Notes: a model not told the origin generated them from the sequence alone. A DNA stretch of 64,000 nucleotides from Haloferax mediterranei ATCC 33500 (GCF_000306765.2 NC_017943.1:1-64000); one strand, 5' to 3'. Shown: positions 17,270 through 25,886, counted from the stretch's first letter. Translations and numbers: made by a program.

Positions 17270-18178
17270 TTACTTTTGTTGAATCGCGAATGTTTCGAGG
17301 AGCGGTCGGTGCAGGACGATAAGCACGAAAAGCGGCGGAATCAGCGCAATCACGGCCCCGGCCATGATAAGCCCCCACTCCGTGAGTCCGGACTGACTCG
17401 CGCCCTGGAGGAATTTGATACCGACTTGGACGACCTGTTTCGACTGGTCGCTGACGACAATAAGCGGCCAGAGGTACTGATTCCAGGCGTAGATGAACGT
17501 AATCACGGAGACGCCCGCAATCATCCCTTTCGACATGGGAATCAACACCTGCACGAGGAAGGCGAGTGGTCCTACACCGTCGAGTCGAGCGTTTTCGACC
17601 AGCGACTCGGGAATCGACATGAAATGCTGGCGGAAGAGGAATACGGCGGTCGCACTCGCAATATATGGTCCGGTGATTGCCAACAACGAATTCGCCCAGC
17701 CGAGGTCGGCCATCAGTTGGAACAGCGGGACGATTCGAACCGGAACCGGAACCAGCAACGTCAGGAGGACGAACGTGAAGACGGCGCGCTCGTAGGGGAA
17801 CCGGTAGTACACCAGTGCGAGCGCGGCGAGAAGCGAGAGCGTGACCTTCCCGACGACGATGACGATGGACATCACGGCCGAGTTGACCATGTACTGCATG
17901 AGGTTGTACTCAGCCAGGGCCGTCTCGTAGTTCGACAGGCCGGCACTCCCAATGCCGAGATTCGTCACTTCGTACACCTCGGTCGTCGATTGGGTGCTCA
18001 TGATAACTGCGAGGATGAGCGGCAGTCCGACGAGGATAATCGACCCGATGAGTGCGATGTGCACGAACAGGTCGCCCTCGAAGAGTGTCGCCAGCATCGA
18101 CCGTTGTGTCTGTTGGGTAGGTTCTGTCTGCTGTGTGGCTTCTGTGTGTTGTTGAGTGGTTTCTGTGTGTGTTACCAT
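17270..18178 (-). CDS. ugpE: CUT1 ABC permease, UgpE type
   Basis: A 302-residue permease with six hydrophobic segments after a Thr/Gln-rich N-terminal tail (about 1-28, with repeated THTETTQQ-type units). The EAA loop is present around residue 200 (ENARLDGVGPL), where it would contact the ATPase. It begins 3 bp after the ugpA stop, so it is co-transcribed. In the Ugp family it pairs with UgpA to form the channel. Confidence 0.88.
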   Translation of the reverse strand: MVTHTETTQQHTEATQQTEPTQQTQRSMLATLFEGDLFVHIALIGSIILVGLPLILAVIMSTQSTTEVYEVTNLGIGSAGLSNYETALAEYNLMQYMVNSAVMSIVIVVGKVTLSLLAALALVYYRFPYERAVFTFVLLTLLVPVPVRIVPLFQLMADLGWANSLLAITGPYIASATAVFLFRQHFMSIPESLVENARLDGVGPLAFLVQVLIPMSKGMIAGVSVITFIYAWNQYLWPLIVVSDQSKQVVQVGIKFLQGASQSGLTEWGLIMAGAVIALIPPLFVLIVLHRPLLETFAIQQK

Positions 18179-18181
18179 GGA

Positions 18182-19075
18182 TTAGGCTCCGTAGTGTGCG
18201 TGCCGGTCGGAAAACCGGAGTTGGATGTACATCAGAAGCGAAACGATGACGAACAGAATCGTCGATTCCGCGGACGCCTGCCCGAGACTGTTGAACTCGA
18301 AGGCATCGCGGTACAGCTTGAAGATGAGCAGGTTCGTCGCGTTGTTCGGTCCACCACTCGTCATGAGGTCGACGAGCGGGAACGTTCCGAAGAACGCGTA
18401 GATGGTGTTCATCACGACGAGGAACGTCAGCGTCGGCGAGATAAGCGGGATGTACACCCGATACAACATGGTGAGTCGCCCAACGCCATCGAGTTGTGCC
18501 GACTCGGTGAGCGTCTCGGGGATGTTGTTCAGCGCGGCGACGAGGAAGATGATGTTGTAGCCGAGTTGCTTCCACACCGCGACGATGACGAGGACGATGA
18601 ACGCCAGTGGCCCACGCGTAAACCAGTCAAACGTGAACCCGGTTACTGCTTCGAGGTAGTGGGTGATGATTCCCAGCGTGGGATGCAGCATGAACAGAAG
18701 AATCGTCGCCGCAACCGCGGTCGGCAGCGCGTACGGCCAGATGGCCGCCAATAGATAGCCCGACGCACCCGCTTTCACTTCGAACAGGAGATACGAAATG
18801 AAAAGCGAGACGGCGAGAGTGCCGATGACGACGGCCGCCGCAAAGAGGAAGGTGACGAAGATGCTCTTTTGATACTCTGCGGACGTTGCGAGCGCAACGT
18901 AGTTGTCGAGGCCGACGAACTGCTGTTTAGTTCCTAGAAGTAGCGTCTGGAAGAAGCTCAGCCGGAACGTTTCGATGGCCGGGTAGTACAGAAAGGCGAC
19001 GAGGACGACCAGCGTCGGAATCAACAGCAGGCCGGCTTGGGTCGCTGAGGTGTATGGTTTGGTGAAATCGCTCAT
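18182..19075 (-). CDS. ugpA: CUT1 ABC permease, UgpA type
   Basis: A 297-residue integral membrane protein with six hydrophobic segments and an EAA loop (ESAQLDGVGRL) around residue 192. It follows the binding-protein gene after 86 bp and precedes ugpE by 3 bp. The N-terminus is short, with no extra helices. Function is inferred from family and operon order. Confidence 0.88.
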   Translation of the reverse strand: MSDFTKPYTSATQAGLLLIPTLVVLVAFLYYPAIETFRLSFFQTLLLGTKQQFVGLDNYVALATSAEYQKSIFVTFLFAAAVVIGTLAVSLFISYLLFEVKAGASGYLLAAIWPYALPTAVAATILLFMLHPTLGIITHYLEAVTGFTFDWFTRGPLAFIVLVIVAVWKQLGYNIIFLVAALNNIPETLTESAQLDGVGRLTMLYRVYIPLISPTLTFLVVMNTIYAFFGTFPLVDLMTSGGPNNATNLLIFKLYRDAFEFNSLGQASAESTILFVIVSLLMYIQLRFSDRHAHYGA

Positions 19076-19161
19076 GACGAACGTGGTGATAGCGTGGTTT
19101 GCATTCGATACGTTGTGGTTTCGTGGCGGTACACCGCTTCTCAGTTCGCCTTCTCTGTTTC

Positions 19162-20580
19162 TCAGTTCACCTTCTTATTGTAGCCCGCGAGCGCGTCTTC
19201 GACCTTCGAGTCGATACTGTCGAGGCCGTCGTCAACGCTCTTGTTCGAGTCCTGAATCATGCTCACGTAGCCTTCTTCGACGGCAGTGCGGACCTTCGTG
19301 AACGTTCCCATGAGTGCACCACGGGTTGCCGCCGAGTCCTTCGTCTCGCGGAGTTGGTCGATAGCAGTTCGGAAGTTGGGGTTCTCCTCGTAGAAGCCCT
19401 CGTCTTCGAGTTGCGAAATCGCCTCTTTCCGGACGGGGAAGTAGCCAGTGTTCGTGTGCCAGCGCTTCTGCTGTTCCGGCTTGGTGAGCCACGCGAGGAA
19501 TTCGCCGGCGGCGCCTTTCTTCTCGTCTGAGATGCTCTTCGGCGCCCACAGCGACGCCCCGCCGATGACGACGCCTTGGCGTTTTCCGCCCGGCGTCGGT
19601 AGTCGCATCGTGCCGAGTTCGAAGCCGTTCTTTTTCGCGCCTTCTGCCATCGGTGCGATACTCGATGTCGAGTAGCCGAGCATTCCCGTCTTCTTGGTCA
19701 AAAATGCTTGCTGCGCTTCCGACCACGCTTCGATACCGGGGTTGAGATACTGTCCCTTGTCGTAGAGGTCGGTCCACCAGTTGAAGATGTTCTTCGAGGC
19801 CTCGCTTTCGAAGTACGCCTTGGTCGCACGACCGTCACGGCCGTTGTTGTTATTGACGAGTGGCTGGTCCTGCTCGGCGAACCACTGTTCGACGAACCAC
19901 GAGTGGTTGGGCCACGTCGCCCCCTTGTCGACGACGCCGGCGTCGGTCAGTTCCATCGACGCGTCCATCACGCCCTGATAGGTCGTCGGCGGGGTTTCGG
20001 GGTCCAGACCTGCCTCCTCGAAGGCGTTTTTGTTGTAATAGAAGATGGCGTTCGAGGAGTTAAACGGCATCGAGTGAAGTTTGCCGTCGATGCGGTAGTA
20101 GTTCAGTACCGAGTCGAGATAGTTGTCGAAGTTCACCTTGTCTTCGGGGATGATGTCTTCGACCGGTGCGAAGACGCCGCTGTCGATAGCGAGTTGCGTC
20201 CCTATTTCGAAGATTTGCGAAATCGCTGGCGGGTTACCGGCTTGGACCGCAGAGGTCGTCGCGTTGAGCGTTTCCCGATAGCTCCCCTTCTGGGTTGCTT
20301 CGACGTTGATACCGTCGGCCTGCTGTTCGAACTCGCTCGCGAGCGAGTCGATTAACTTACCGATGTCGCCACCCATCGCGTGCCAGAACTTGATAGTCGT
20401 CGTTTCTGACCGACTCGCTCCGGTCGTCGTCCCGGCAGACCCATCCTCACCGTTCGAGGCACCGGCAGTGTCGTCGGTTTGCGTCTGGTTCTGTCCGCCT
20501 TGTGAACAACCCGCCAGTCCCGCAACGCCTGCGACACCGACGGTTTTGATGAACGTGCGGCGTGTGTTTCGTTTGTTCAT
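19162..20580 (-). CDS. ugpB: CUT1 substrate-binding lipoprotein, UgpB type
   Basis: A 472-residue solute-binding protein. Tat motif TRRTFIK and lipobox LAGC with Cys25, then a Thr/Gly/Asp-rich linker to about residue 58. The mature domain opens TTTIKFWHAMGGD and continues as a type-1 CUT1 binding fold; FWHAM is characteristic of UgpB-like glycerol-3-phosphate binders. First gene of the four-gene importer operon. A decayed copy of its N-terminal region is at 24655-24820. The ligand is inferred, and a sugar cannot be excluded. Confidence 0.85.
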   Translation of the reverse strand: MNKRNTRRTFIKTVGVAGVAGLAGCSQGGQNQTQTDDTAGASNGEDGSAGTTTGASRSETTTIKFWHAMGGDIGKLIDSLASEFEQQADGINVEATQKGSYRETLNATTSAVQAGNPPAISQIFEIGTQLAIDSGVFAPVEDIIPEDKVNFDNYLDSVLNYYRIDGKLHSMPFNSSNAIFYYNKNAFEEAGLDPETPPTTYQGVMDASMELTDAGVVDKGATWPNHSWFVEQWFAEQDQPLVNNNNGRDGRATKAYFESEASKNIFNWWTDLYDKGQYLNPGIEAWSEAQQAFLTKKTGMLGYSTSSIAPMAEGAKKNGFELGTMRLPTPGGKRQGVVIGGASLWAPKSISDEKKGAAGEFLAWLTKPEQQKRWHTNTGYFPVRKEAISQLEDEGFYEENPNFRTAIDQLRETKDSAATRGALMGTFTKVRTAVEEGYVSMIQDSNKSVDDGLDSIDSKVEDALAGYNKKVN

Positions 20581-20621
20581 TCGACATCAGGCGGTTATTG
20601 GCACTAAATTTAATTCTTTTG

Positions 20622-20640
20622 AACATATCAGTAATATGTT
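20622..20640. promoter_or_regulatory. Palindrome at the ugp promoter
   Basis: AACATATCAGTAATATGTT has perfect 7-bp arms and lies 42 bp upstream of the ugpB ATG, just beyond an AT-rich TATA-like stretch (about 20603-20614). It is a candidate operator for the importer operon. From here to the IS end at 20845 no gene is visible. Confidence 0.45.
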
Positions 20641-20880
20641 TACTTGTGCCCACAATAGTTCAATATAGTGGTGTATATTATTCTAGAATTCAGAACAATC
20701 CTTGAATTCAGGCGACTGAGGGTTTTTACACGCCAGATATATCTTTGCGGGTGTTCGCGCGTGGGACGACCAATAGCTAGCCTTTAGTGGCAACTAATAT
20801 ATCATTCTTAGTTAATTTAATTCCTTTGATAACATGGGGGGTATGGCACCGTCTAGTTAAGGGATAAACAGGTCGAAGAG

Positions 20881-20966
20881 CTATAGTAGCGTTTGCAACT
20901 GGTGACACATCCGATCGCACGACAGCGGTCGAGCGAGTGTGCAATGACTTGCAAACGCTACTATAG
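20881..20966. mobile_element. 86-bp MITE-like inverted-repeat element
   Basis: Perfect 18-bp terminal inverted repeats (CTATAGTAGCGTTTGCAA at 20881-20898 and its complement at 20949-20966) enclose 50 bp with no coding capacity. It lies between the IS6 left end and the transposase start, so it appears to be inserted in the IS. Both ends show TATA-type bases that could be a short target duplication. Confidence 0.7.
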
Positions 20967-20972
20967 TTTCCT

Positions 20973-21704
20973 ATGCTGCTTGAAGACCTGCCCAGCGAGA
21001 GTTTGGACACAGCTACGCTTGAATGTTGACGGCGGGAGCGGACGGCGACGTTCACGAGAGCAAAGCTCTCGTGCAGCCCATCAGAACGCGAAGCGTTCTG
21101 AGGACGCCCGTCAGGGCGTTCGCCGTCCGACTCCATGCTGCCGGTCTTTCACTCAGAGAGACAGAAGCGATTCTTCGGTTACTCGGTGTAGAACGCTCGT
21201 TTCAATCAGTTTTCAGTGGGTTTATCGGCTGTCTGACAGCATTTCAGACCCGCCGAAGGCGACGCCGAGGCGGGTCGCGGTCGACGAGGCCGCTGTCAAA
21301 ATCAACGGCAAGTGGTCTTGGTTGTACGCTGCAATAGACCCCGACACAAAAGTGATTCTTGACGTCGCGTTGTTCAAGCGTCATGGAACTGATCCGGCAG
21401 CTGCGTTTCTCACGGGCTTTGTGAGAAACACGACTGTTCAGAGACCGTTTTTCTAGCTGATGCCTTCGGCTATCGGACTGCCTTCTCTCGATTAGGGGTG
21501 AACGGCCGAGTCGACTATACAGACCGAAACCTGATTGAGAAGTGGTTTCAGACGTTCAAAATGAGAGTTGACCGTTTCCACAATTCATGGGTGGGCAGTC
21601 GGCTGAGCGTCCGCCGGTGGCTTGCAGTGTTCGTTCATTACTATAATTTTCAACGCCCGCATCAGTCGCTCGACGGTCGAACGCCAGCCCAGGAGGTTAA
21701 CTAG
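20973..21704 (+). pseudogene. IS6-family transposase, frameshifted
   Basis: The reading starts MLLEDLPSESLDTATLEC and hits a stop. It resumes in another frame (AVRLHAAGLSLRETEAILRL), shifts again near 21200 by what looks like a one-base loss (YRLSDSISDPPKATPRRVAV then VDEAAVKINGKW), and once more near 21420-21460 (DAFGYRTAFSRL, then YTDRNLIEKWFQTFKMR to the end). The DDE residues are present in DEAAVK, DAFGYR and EKWFQ. At least three lesions make it inactive unless complemented in trans. Confidence 0.9.
21039..21129. other. Cloverleaf-capable palindrome cluster
   Basis: Inside the broken transposase, a perfect 10-bp outer stem (CGGACGGCGA 21039-21048 with its complement 21120-21129) encloses three hairpins. 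The first (21053-21073) has 9-bp arms and loop AAA, the second (21081-21101) has 9-bp arms and loop GAA, and the third (21104-21119) has 6-bp arms and loop GTCA. It coincides with one of the frameshifts. Confidence 0.6.
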
Positions 21705-21924
21705 ACAGTGCCTGCCCACCCGTTTCTTTCACTCGTCGTTTCAGTTCTTCCAATTCGTCTTTCGTGTTGCCACCCGTCGCACGGGTGCTGCAGTCGACCG
21801 CACCGACGAAGACGGGTATCGTGACGCAACGAACTGGAGGAGGGCAATCCACCCGGAGGTCATACTTGAGTATGATTCCATTCTCAGTTGATTCTGCTTG
21901 CAACTCGACCTCGTGGCGTTTCAC
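21697..21924 (-). CDS. Small unknown protein, 3' end formed by the IS end
   Basis: A 75-residue frame with a GTG start that overlaps the stop of the upstream 59-codon gene (GTGA). Its final codons and TAA lie in the terminal repeat of the IS6 element, so the original C-terminus was probably lost when the IS arrived. The C-terminal part is charged (DELEELKRRVKE). No family recognised. Confidence 0.4.
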   Translation of the reverse strand: MKRHEVELQAESTENGIILKYDLRVDCPPPVRCVTIPVFVGAVDCSTRATGGNTKDELEELKRRVKETGGQALSS

Positions 21925-22100
21925 TCGCTAGCGTGTCGAACTAACTGAACTTCAACAGTCTCAATCGGTGCTACCGTACTCAACAGCGCTTCAGTCGGAG
22001 TTATTGTACTCCCCCCGAACCACTGTTCTGTTATGTTTGCACTCCGAACTATCATTGGTTCTTCAGTTAGTTCCACATAGGTGTCATTTTCAGTCGTCAT
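21921..22100 (-). CDS. Small unknown protein (59 residues)
   Basis: Starts MTTENDTYVELTEEPMIV and ends with TGA overlapping the GTG of the next small gene. The coupling of two tiny frames on one strand argues that they are real. It is divergent from the G8 protein gene, with only 33 bp of AT-rich DNA between the starts serving as a shared promoter region. Function unknown. Confidence 0.45.
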   Translation of the reverse strand: MTTENDTYVELTEEPMIVRSANITEQWFGGSTITPTEALLSTVAPIETVEVQLVRHASE

Positions 22101-22133
22101 AATACTTTGAAATAAGTTTTAAATTTAAAGTCC

Positions 22134-24296
22134 TTGAAAATAAAGGCCGTGAGACGAAATACCAACCAGAAAACAACGAGTAAAGCGAAAAGACAGTTCA
22201 ATCGGCGTCGTTTCCTCAAGGGGACGACCGCTGCCCTCGCAACGAGTGCGGTCATGGGCAAAAGCGGGGCAGTGTCGTCAGACGTATCCACGCCCGAAAT
22301 GTGGTCAGACCCGGAAACGTGGGGTGGTTCGACCCCGAGTGCCGGGGACGAAGTAACAATTGGTTCAGACAAGCACGTGGTCCTTGACCAGAACACGCCG
22401 AATTTGGGCGGTGTCACGGTTCAAGGCGTTCTGGAATTCAAAGACGGAGCGTACAGAGAACTCACGAGCGACTACGTCCTGGCCGAGGGCGATGGAATGA
22501 TTCGCATCGGAACCGAGGACGAACCTTTCCAGAGTAAGGCAGTTATTACGTTGACTGGAACGGAGACGGACGAGAGCATTAGAGGTAGTGGTGGGATGGC
22601 CATCGGCACGAAGCTTTTCGGCACCTTTGACGGTGGCATCATCGACATACACGGTGCGTCTCGCGAAAAGACCGACTGGACGCAACTCGGAGCCACTGCC
22701 AACGCAGGTGACCAGCGTATCCAACTCAAAGAGGCGGTCAACTGGGAACCAGGAGACGAAATCGTAATCGCCCCGAGTGGGACAGACCCCACAGAAGCCG
22801 AGCGGCGCACGGTCGAATCAGTCGACGGAGACACCGTGGAACTCAACTCGGGACTGGACCACGACCACTTCGGAGAGACTCAAGAGGCCAAGGGACGAAC
22901 CGTCGATATGCGTGCCGAGGTCGGGCTGTTGACTCGCAATGTCGTCATGCGGGGCGATAATGAGGTTTCGAACCCCGGCGGTGAGGGAACGTACAACAAC
23001 CCGACGAAAGGAGACACCAGCCTCGAATACGAAACCGGCTTCGGTGCACATGGCATCTTCGCTAAGGACCCCAAACGGGTCCAAATCGAGGGGATGGAAA
23101 TCTACCACGCCGGTCAGACAGGTCACAAGGCCCGATACCCGCTACACTTCCATCACGCCAACGAACAGCCGAACTCGTATATCGCACACAACAGCGTCCA
23201 CGATAGTTACCAACGCGGCTACAACAGCCACGGCACTGGTAACGTGACCTACGAACGAAACGTTGGATACGATATCAACGGCCACTGTTTCCTCGTCGAA
23301 GAAGGTCTCGAAGCCGAACAGAACAACGTGTTTCGGGAGAATTTAGTGGTTTTCAACCGACGCGTTCGCAGGGGAGACCGGCCCTTCGGTGGCAGAGCGA
23401 GTGCCAGCGGCGATTCGAACGAACAAAACGACTTCCGGCCGGCCGCCTTCTGGATTTCGAACCCGAACAACGTACTTGAGGGCAACCACGCCGCAGGTGG
23501 ATACCTCGCCAACGGGTTCTTCTACGATGGTCGGGGTGGCTTCGAGGTGGACGAGGCTGATATCGACATTACCTTCCGGAACAATACAGCCCACACGTAC
23601 TCGGCAGACGCGGAACTCCGATACAAGAACCTCGCCCGCGGATTCGGCGTGTTGGTCCAGATGTTCCCGGACGGTGTCGAGCAGTTCCCCTTCCCGGAGG
23701 CCCCTGAACACAGTATCGAGGGGCTGACGGCTTACAATAACGGTCATTCGGCGGTCTGGACCGAGTGGAGTCATACCACACTCGAAGACTCCGTCATCGC
23801 CGACTTCCGGGTCGGTCATTTCGCCATCGGTGGTTCGACGACTCGCAGTAATCTCTTCGTTGGCAGTAGTAACAATCCTGTCGGGCGAGGTGGTGGAGGC
23901 GACTTCTTCAGCACATCCGACACCGGTAGTTCAGGCGACTCTACCCACGAGGAATACGACGAAGCGGTCGAAAAGGCGATCGAACAGAAACGAAACGGAA
24001 GTGACGGAGCAAAAGAGCCCCGGAAGGAGACAAAGATCGGAAACGGTTCTTATGGCACCAGTCAGGTCTCAAAGAAGTTGAACAACAGCAGTTCCTACGG
24101 CACCGAAAAGACCTCCAAGAACCCGAACAGCAGCAACGGCACCCGCACGACCAGCACGTATTATGGTACGAGTGATGGTACTGGAATCTTCAACGACACG
24201 ATCTACTATCGCGACACCCCGTCGAACGAAGCGAACGAGTTCGACAGCGTCGTCCAGCCGTCCCGTCAGCGAATCAGAGCCCTTGAGGTTAGCTGA
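22134..24296 (+). CDS. Secreted G8-domain beta-helix protein
   Basis: A 720-residue protein. Tat motif NRRRFLKG at 23-30, then a hydrophobic stretch (signal peptide, cleavage near 45). Residues about 57-180 match a G8 domain (WSDPETWGGSTPSAGDEVTI). Residues about 190-560 have parallel beta-helix character with His/Asn-rich segments (YPLHFHHANEQPNSYIAHNS), like CEMIP/TMEM2-type proteins. The C-terminal part (about 600-690) is a low-complexity Ser/Asn/Gly tail with repeated SSYGT, TYYGT and NNSS units, probably a cell-surface spacer. A polysaccharide-related role is inferred from the fold only. A GTG at 22149 is a possible alternative start. Confidence 0.8.
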   Translation: MKIKAVRRNTNQKTTSKAKRQFNRRRFLKGTTAALATSAVMGKSGAVSSDVSTPEMWSDPETWGGSTPSAGDEVTIGSDKHVVLDQNTPNLGGVTVQGVLEFKDGAYRELTSDYVLAEGDGMIRIGTEDEPFQSKAVITLTGTETDESIRGSGGMAIGTKLFGTFDGGIIDIHGASREKTDWTQLGATANAGDQRIQLKEAVNWEPGDEIVIAPSGTDPTEAERRTVESVDGDTVELNSGLDHDHFGETQEAKGRTVDMRAEVGLLTRNVVMRGDNEVSNPGGEGTYNNPTKGDTSLEYETGFGAHGIFAKDPKRVQIEGMEIYHAGQTGHKARYPLHFHHANEQPNSYIAHNSVHDSYQRGYNSHGTGNVTYERNVGYDINGHCFLVEEGLEAEQNNVFRENLVVFNRRVRRGDRPFGGRASASGDSNEQNDFRPAAFWISNPNNVLEGNHAAGGYLANGFFYDGRGGFEVDEADIDITFRNNTAHTYSADAELRYKNLARGFGVLVQMFPDGVEQFPFPEAPEHSIEGLTAYNNGHSAVWTEWSHTTLEDSVIADFRVGHFAIGGSTTRSNLFVGSSNNPVGRGGGGDFFSTSDTGSSGDSTHEEYDEAVEKAIEQKRNGSDGAKEPRKETKIGNGSYGTSQVSKKLNNSSSYGTEKTSKNPNSSNGTRTTSTYYGTSDGTGIFNDTIYYRDTPSNEANEFDSVVQPSRQRIRALEVS

Positions 24297-24654
24297 TCAC
24301 GTCAGCTGATCCGTACCGGAAGTGCGTCAATACGACCTGGGGTTGAGTGCCCCGTTGAATCCGAAGACAGCAGCAGGATAGCGTCACTGTAAAAGTGGAT
24401 GCGAAGCGGAGAAGGGAAACTGTGCTTTTCCCTCGGCTCCGGTAACGAGCCGCATTCTGGAGCAAAAGCGCTGTGCTGCCAGTCTCACGGTGGTGATGAG
24501 CACCCTCGGCTGGCAACAGATTTGCCGACTGGAAGCATCTCTCTTGCATTTTCTGCGGAGTCACACGAACACCACCTACCGCGAAACCGTCGGTTGGCGG
24601 GTGAAACGGATTGGATTCGCGCTCGCTTGCAGTTGGTTCGAACAGAGTTCCCTG

Positions 24655-24820
24655 CACCCTCGACGGAATCGATTACGCCGCCGTCGTCGTCCATCGCGTG
24701 CCGGAACTCGATGGTTGTTGTTTCAGATGTCTCGGTCGAACCACCCGAGTACCCACTGTTGTCGGTTCGCGTTTGGTCTTGTCTCTTCTTCGAATTATCT
24801 TCCATCTCTATAATATCTAA
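24655..24820 (-). pseudogene. Fragment of a UgpB-like binding-protein gene
   Basis: Minus-strand residues RTDNSGYSGGSTET, then SETTTIEFRHAMDDD, correspond to the linker and start of the mature domain of UgpB (SETTTIKFWHAMGGD at 20580). The frame then loses similarity, and no signal peptide or remaining 400 residues follow. A short relic of a second, related transporter gene. The neighbouring 24297-24654 contains a GC-rich hairpin (CGGCTC...GAGCCG near 24440) and nothing I can name. Confidence 0.55.
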
Positions 24821-24829
24821 AACACAATG

Positions 24830-25097
24830 ATTATTTTGAAAATACGCCCGATGTTCTCTCGTCCGAGGCACTCATCGCCTCTGGAATCCTCCCACAATAC
24901 CCGTTGCTTCTCCAAGATGGCTGGTTCTTTGCCGAGGCGATTGCCTCACAAAACAGTTATCGACGTATACTGACAAGTTGACGGCTGCTGGTATCCCGTA
25001 CGAGGTTCTCTCGTTGACCCGGTCATACGACTCGAGTGAAGTCCTCGCGAATCGCCAGTGGCAGTTTGTCACCGAGGCTATCGAGCGCGGATACTAG
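24830..25097 (+). pseudogene. Fragment of a Bat-type HTH_10 regulator
   Basis: Plus-strand reading YFENTPDVLSSEALIASGIL, then LPQYPLLLQDGWFFAEAIAS, is interrupted by a frameshift near 24980 and continues AAGIPYEVLSLTRSYDSSEV, then LANRQWQFVTEAIERGY before TAG. This is the middle and first HTH_10 helix of bacterio-opsin-activator-like regulators; the second half of the HTH is missing. It has both a frameshift and a truncation, so it is not functional. Confidence 0.65.
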
Positions 25098-25194
25098 AGG
25101 ACCGTTGTTCTGGTTCGAACGTTAACTGCGAACATCTGCTCTCCTCATGCTTCCAGTAGGTACAAGCATCCCGACCATAAACTGGGAGGCGAAC

Positions 25195-25350
25195 ATGGCT
25201 GAGCCGGCCGAACTCCTCAGCGCCCTAATCGTCCTCGAATTCGTCGTGGTTGCTGCAGTTGTCTTTCTCTTGGTACCTATCGAGGCGGCGGTCTCTCTTA
25301 TCCCGCTCTTCTTGCTCTTCTCGTTCGTCCTTTACAAGTACCTGCGCTGA
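25195..25350 (+). CDS. Small two-helix membrane protein
   Basis: A 51-residue peptide, MAEPAELLSALIV onwards, with two hydrophobic segments (about 6-25 and 28-47) and a basic end KYLR. The ATG at 25195 is preceded by GGGAGG at a 5-bp spacing, a good ribosome-binding site, which favours it over the in-frame ATG at 25147. No family recognised. Confidence 0.45.
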   Translation: MAEPAELLSALIVLEFVVVAAVVFLLVPIEAAVSLIPLFLLFSFVLYKYLR

Positions 25351-25532
25351 GCCAAGGAATTGGCTGTTTTCACACTGATAGAATGTGAGTGGCAATATCG
25401 GGATTTTCGGCCCCAATACGTGCTAATAGTGCGTGTCCCCCGCCTCGCCCACGATGCGGATTTCGTCGCATTACGGTACGGTCTCTGATTCCTACAGTTG
25501 TGTGTATTCACAACTATACAAATACTGCGCAT

Positions 25533-25586
25533 AACCATTTCAGAAATTTACATAATCTAAATAATCCTCATAGTTTGAATTATCAT
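25533..25586. repeat. 9-bp repeats, distant block E
   Basis: Six in-register 9-mers (AACCATTTC, AGAAATTTA, CATAATCTA, AATAATCCT, CATAGTTTG and AATTATCAT) of the same family as the arrays around parA, but about 22 kb away. The flanking sequence 25351-25532 and 25587-25886 is AT-rich intergenic DNA without a supportable gene. Confidence 0.5.
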
Positions 25587-25886
25587 AAAAGAAGCTGTGT
25601 TCGACTTAGGCTGAGTAGATGAATTATCTTAAAAGATACTCGTTCAAACTATGTTAAACATTCTATTTTTCAGCAGTTAGTATCACCGGCAACTAATCAT
25701 ATTGTGTGTTATATACAGTATTATATGCGCCTAGACCTGCCTGTAGCCCGAAACGATACCCTCTCTGCCGCTTTCTTGAACTATCGACTCGTCAGTTCCG
25801 GACTCGATGGGTAGCGCGCGGACTATCCAATCCTTCGTCTACGCACCACGTCCAGTGGTCGCGTGCAGTCGAGTTTCTGGCTATTT

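Larger units (their letters stand above)
20845..21712 (+). mobile_element. Degenerate IS6-family (ISH14/15-like) element
   Basis: Ends are GGCACCGTCTAGTTAA (20845-20860) and its complement at 21697-21712, matching at 15 of 16 bases. The enclosed transposase is broken by frameshifts. The 8 bp flanking each end do not match, so there is no target duplication; this is common after IS6 cointegrate resolution or deletion and suggests the element marks an old rearrangement junction. It carries an 86-bp MITE-like insert near its left end. Confidence 0.85.

Noticed and set aside
16925..18754. A 609-codon plus-strand open frame
   Set aside because: It is antisense to the ugpC, ugpE and ugpA genes; long antisense frames are expected in GC-rich haloarchaeal genes, and the translation is a charged sequence without domain features.
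24399..24830. A 143-codon plus-strand frame after the G8 gene
   Set aside because: It overlaps the ugpB-like relic on the other strand and has no features of its own; a possible link to a TnpB-element end (hairpin near 24440) could not be supported.
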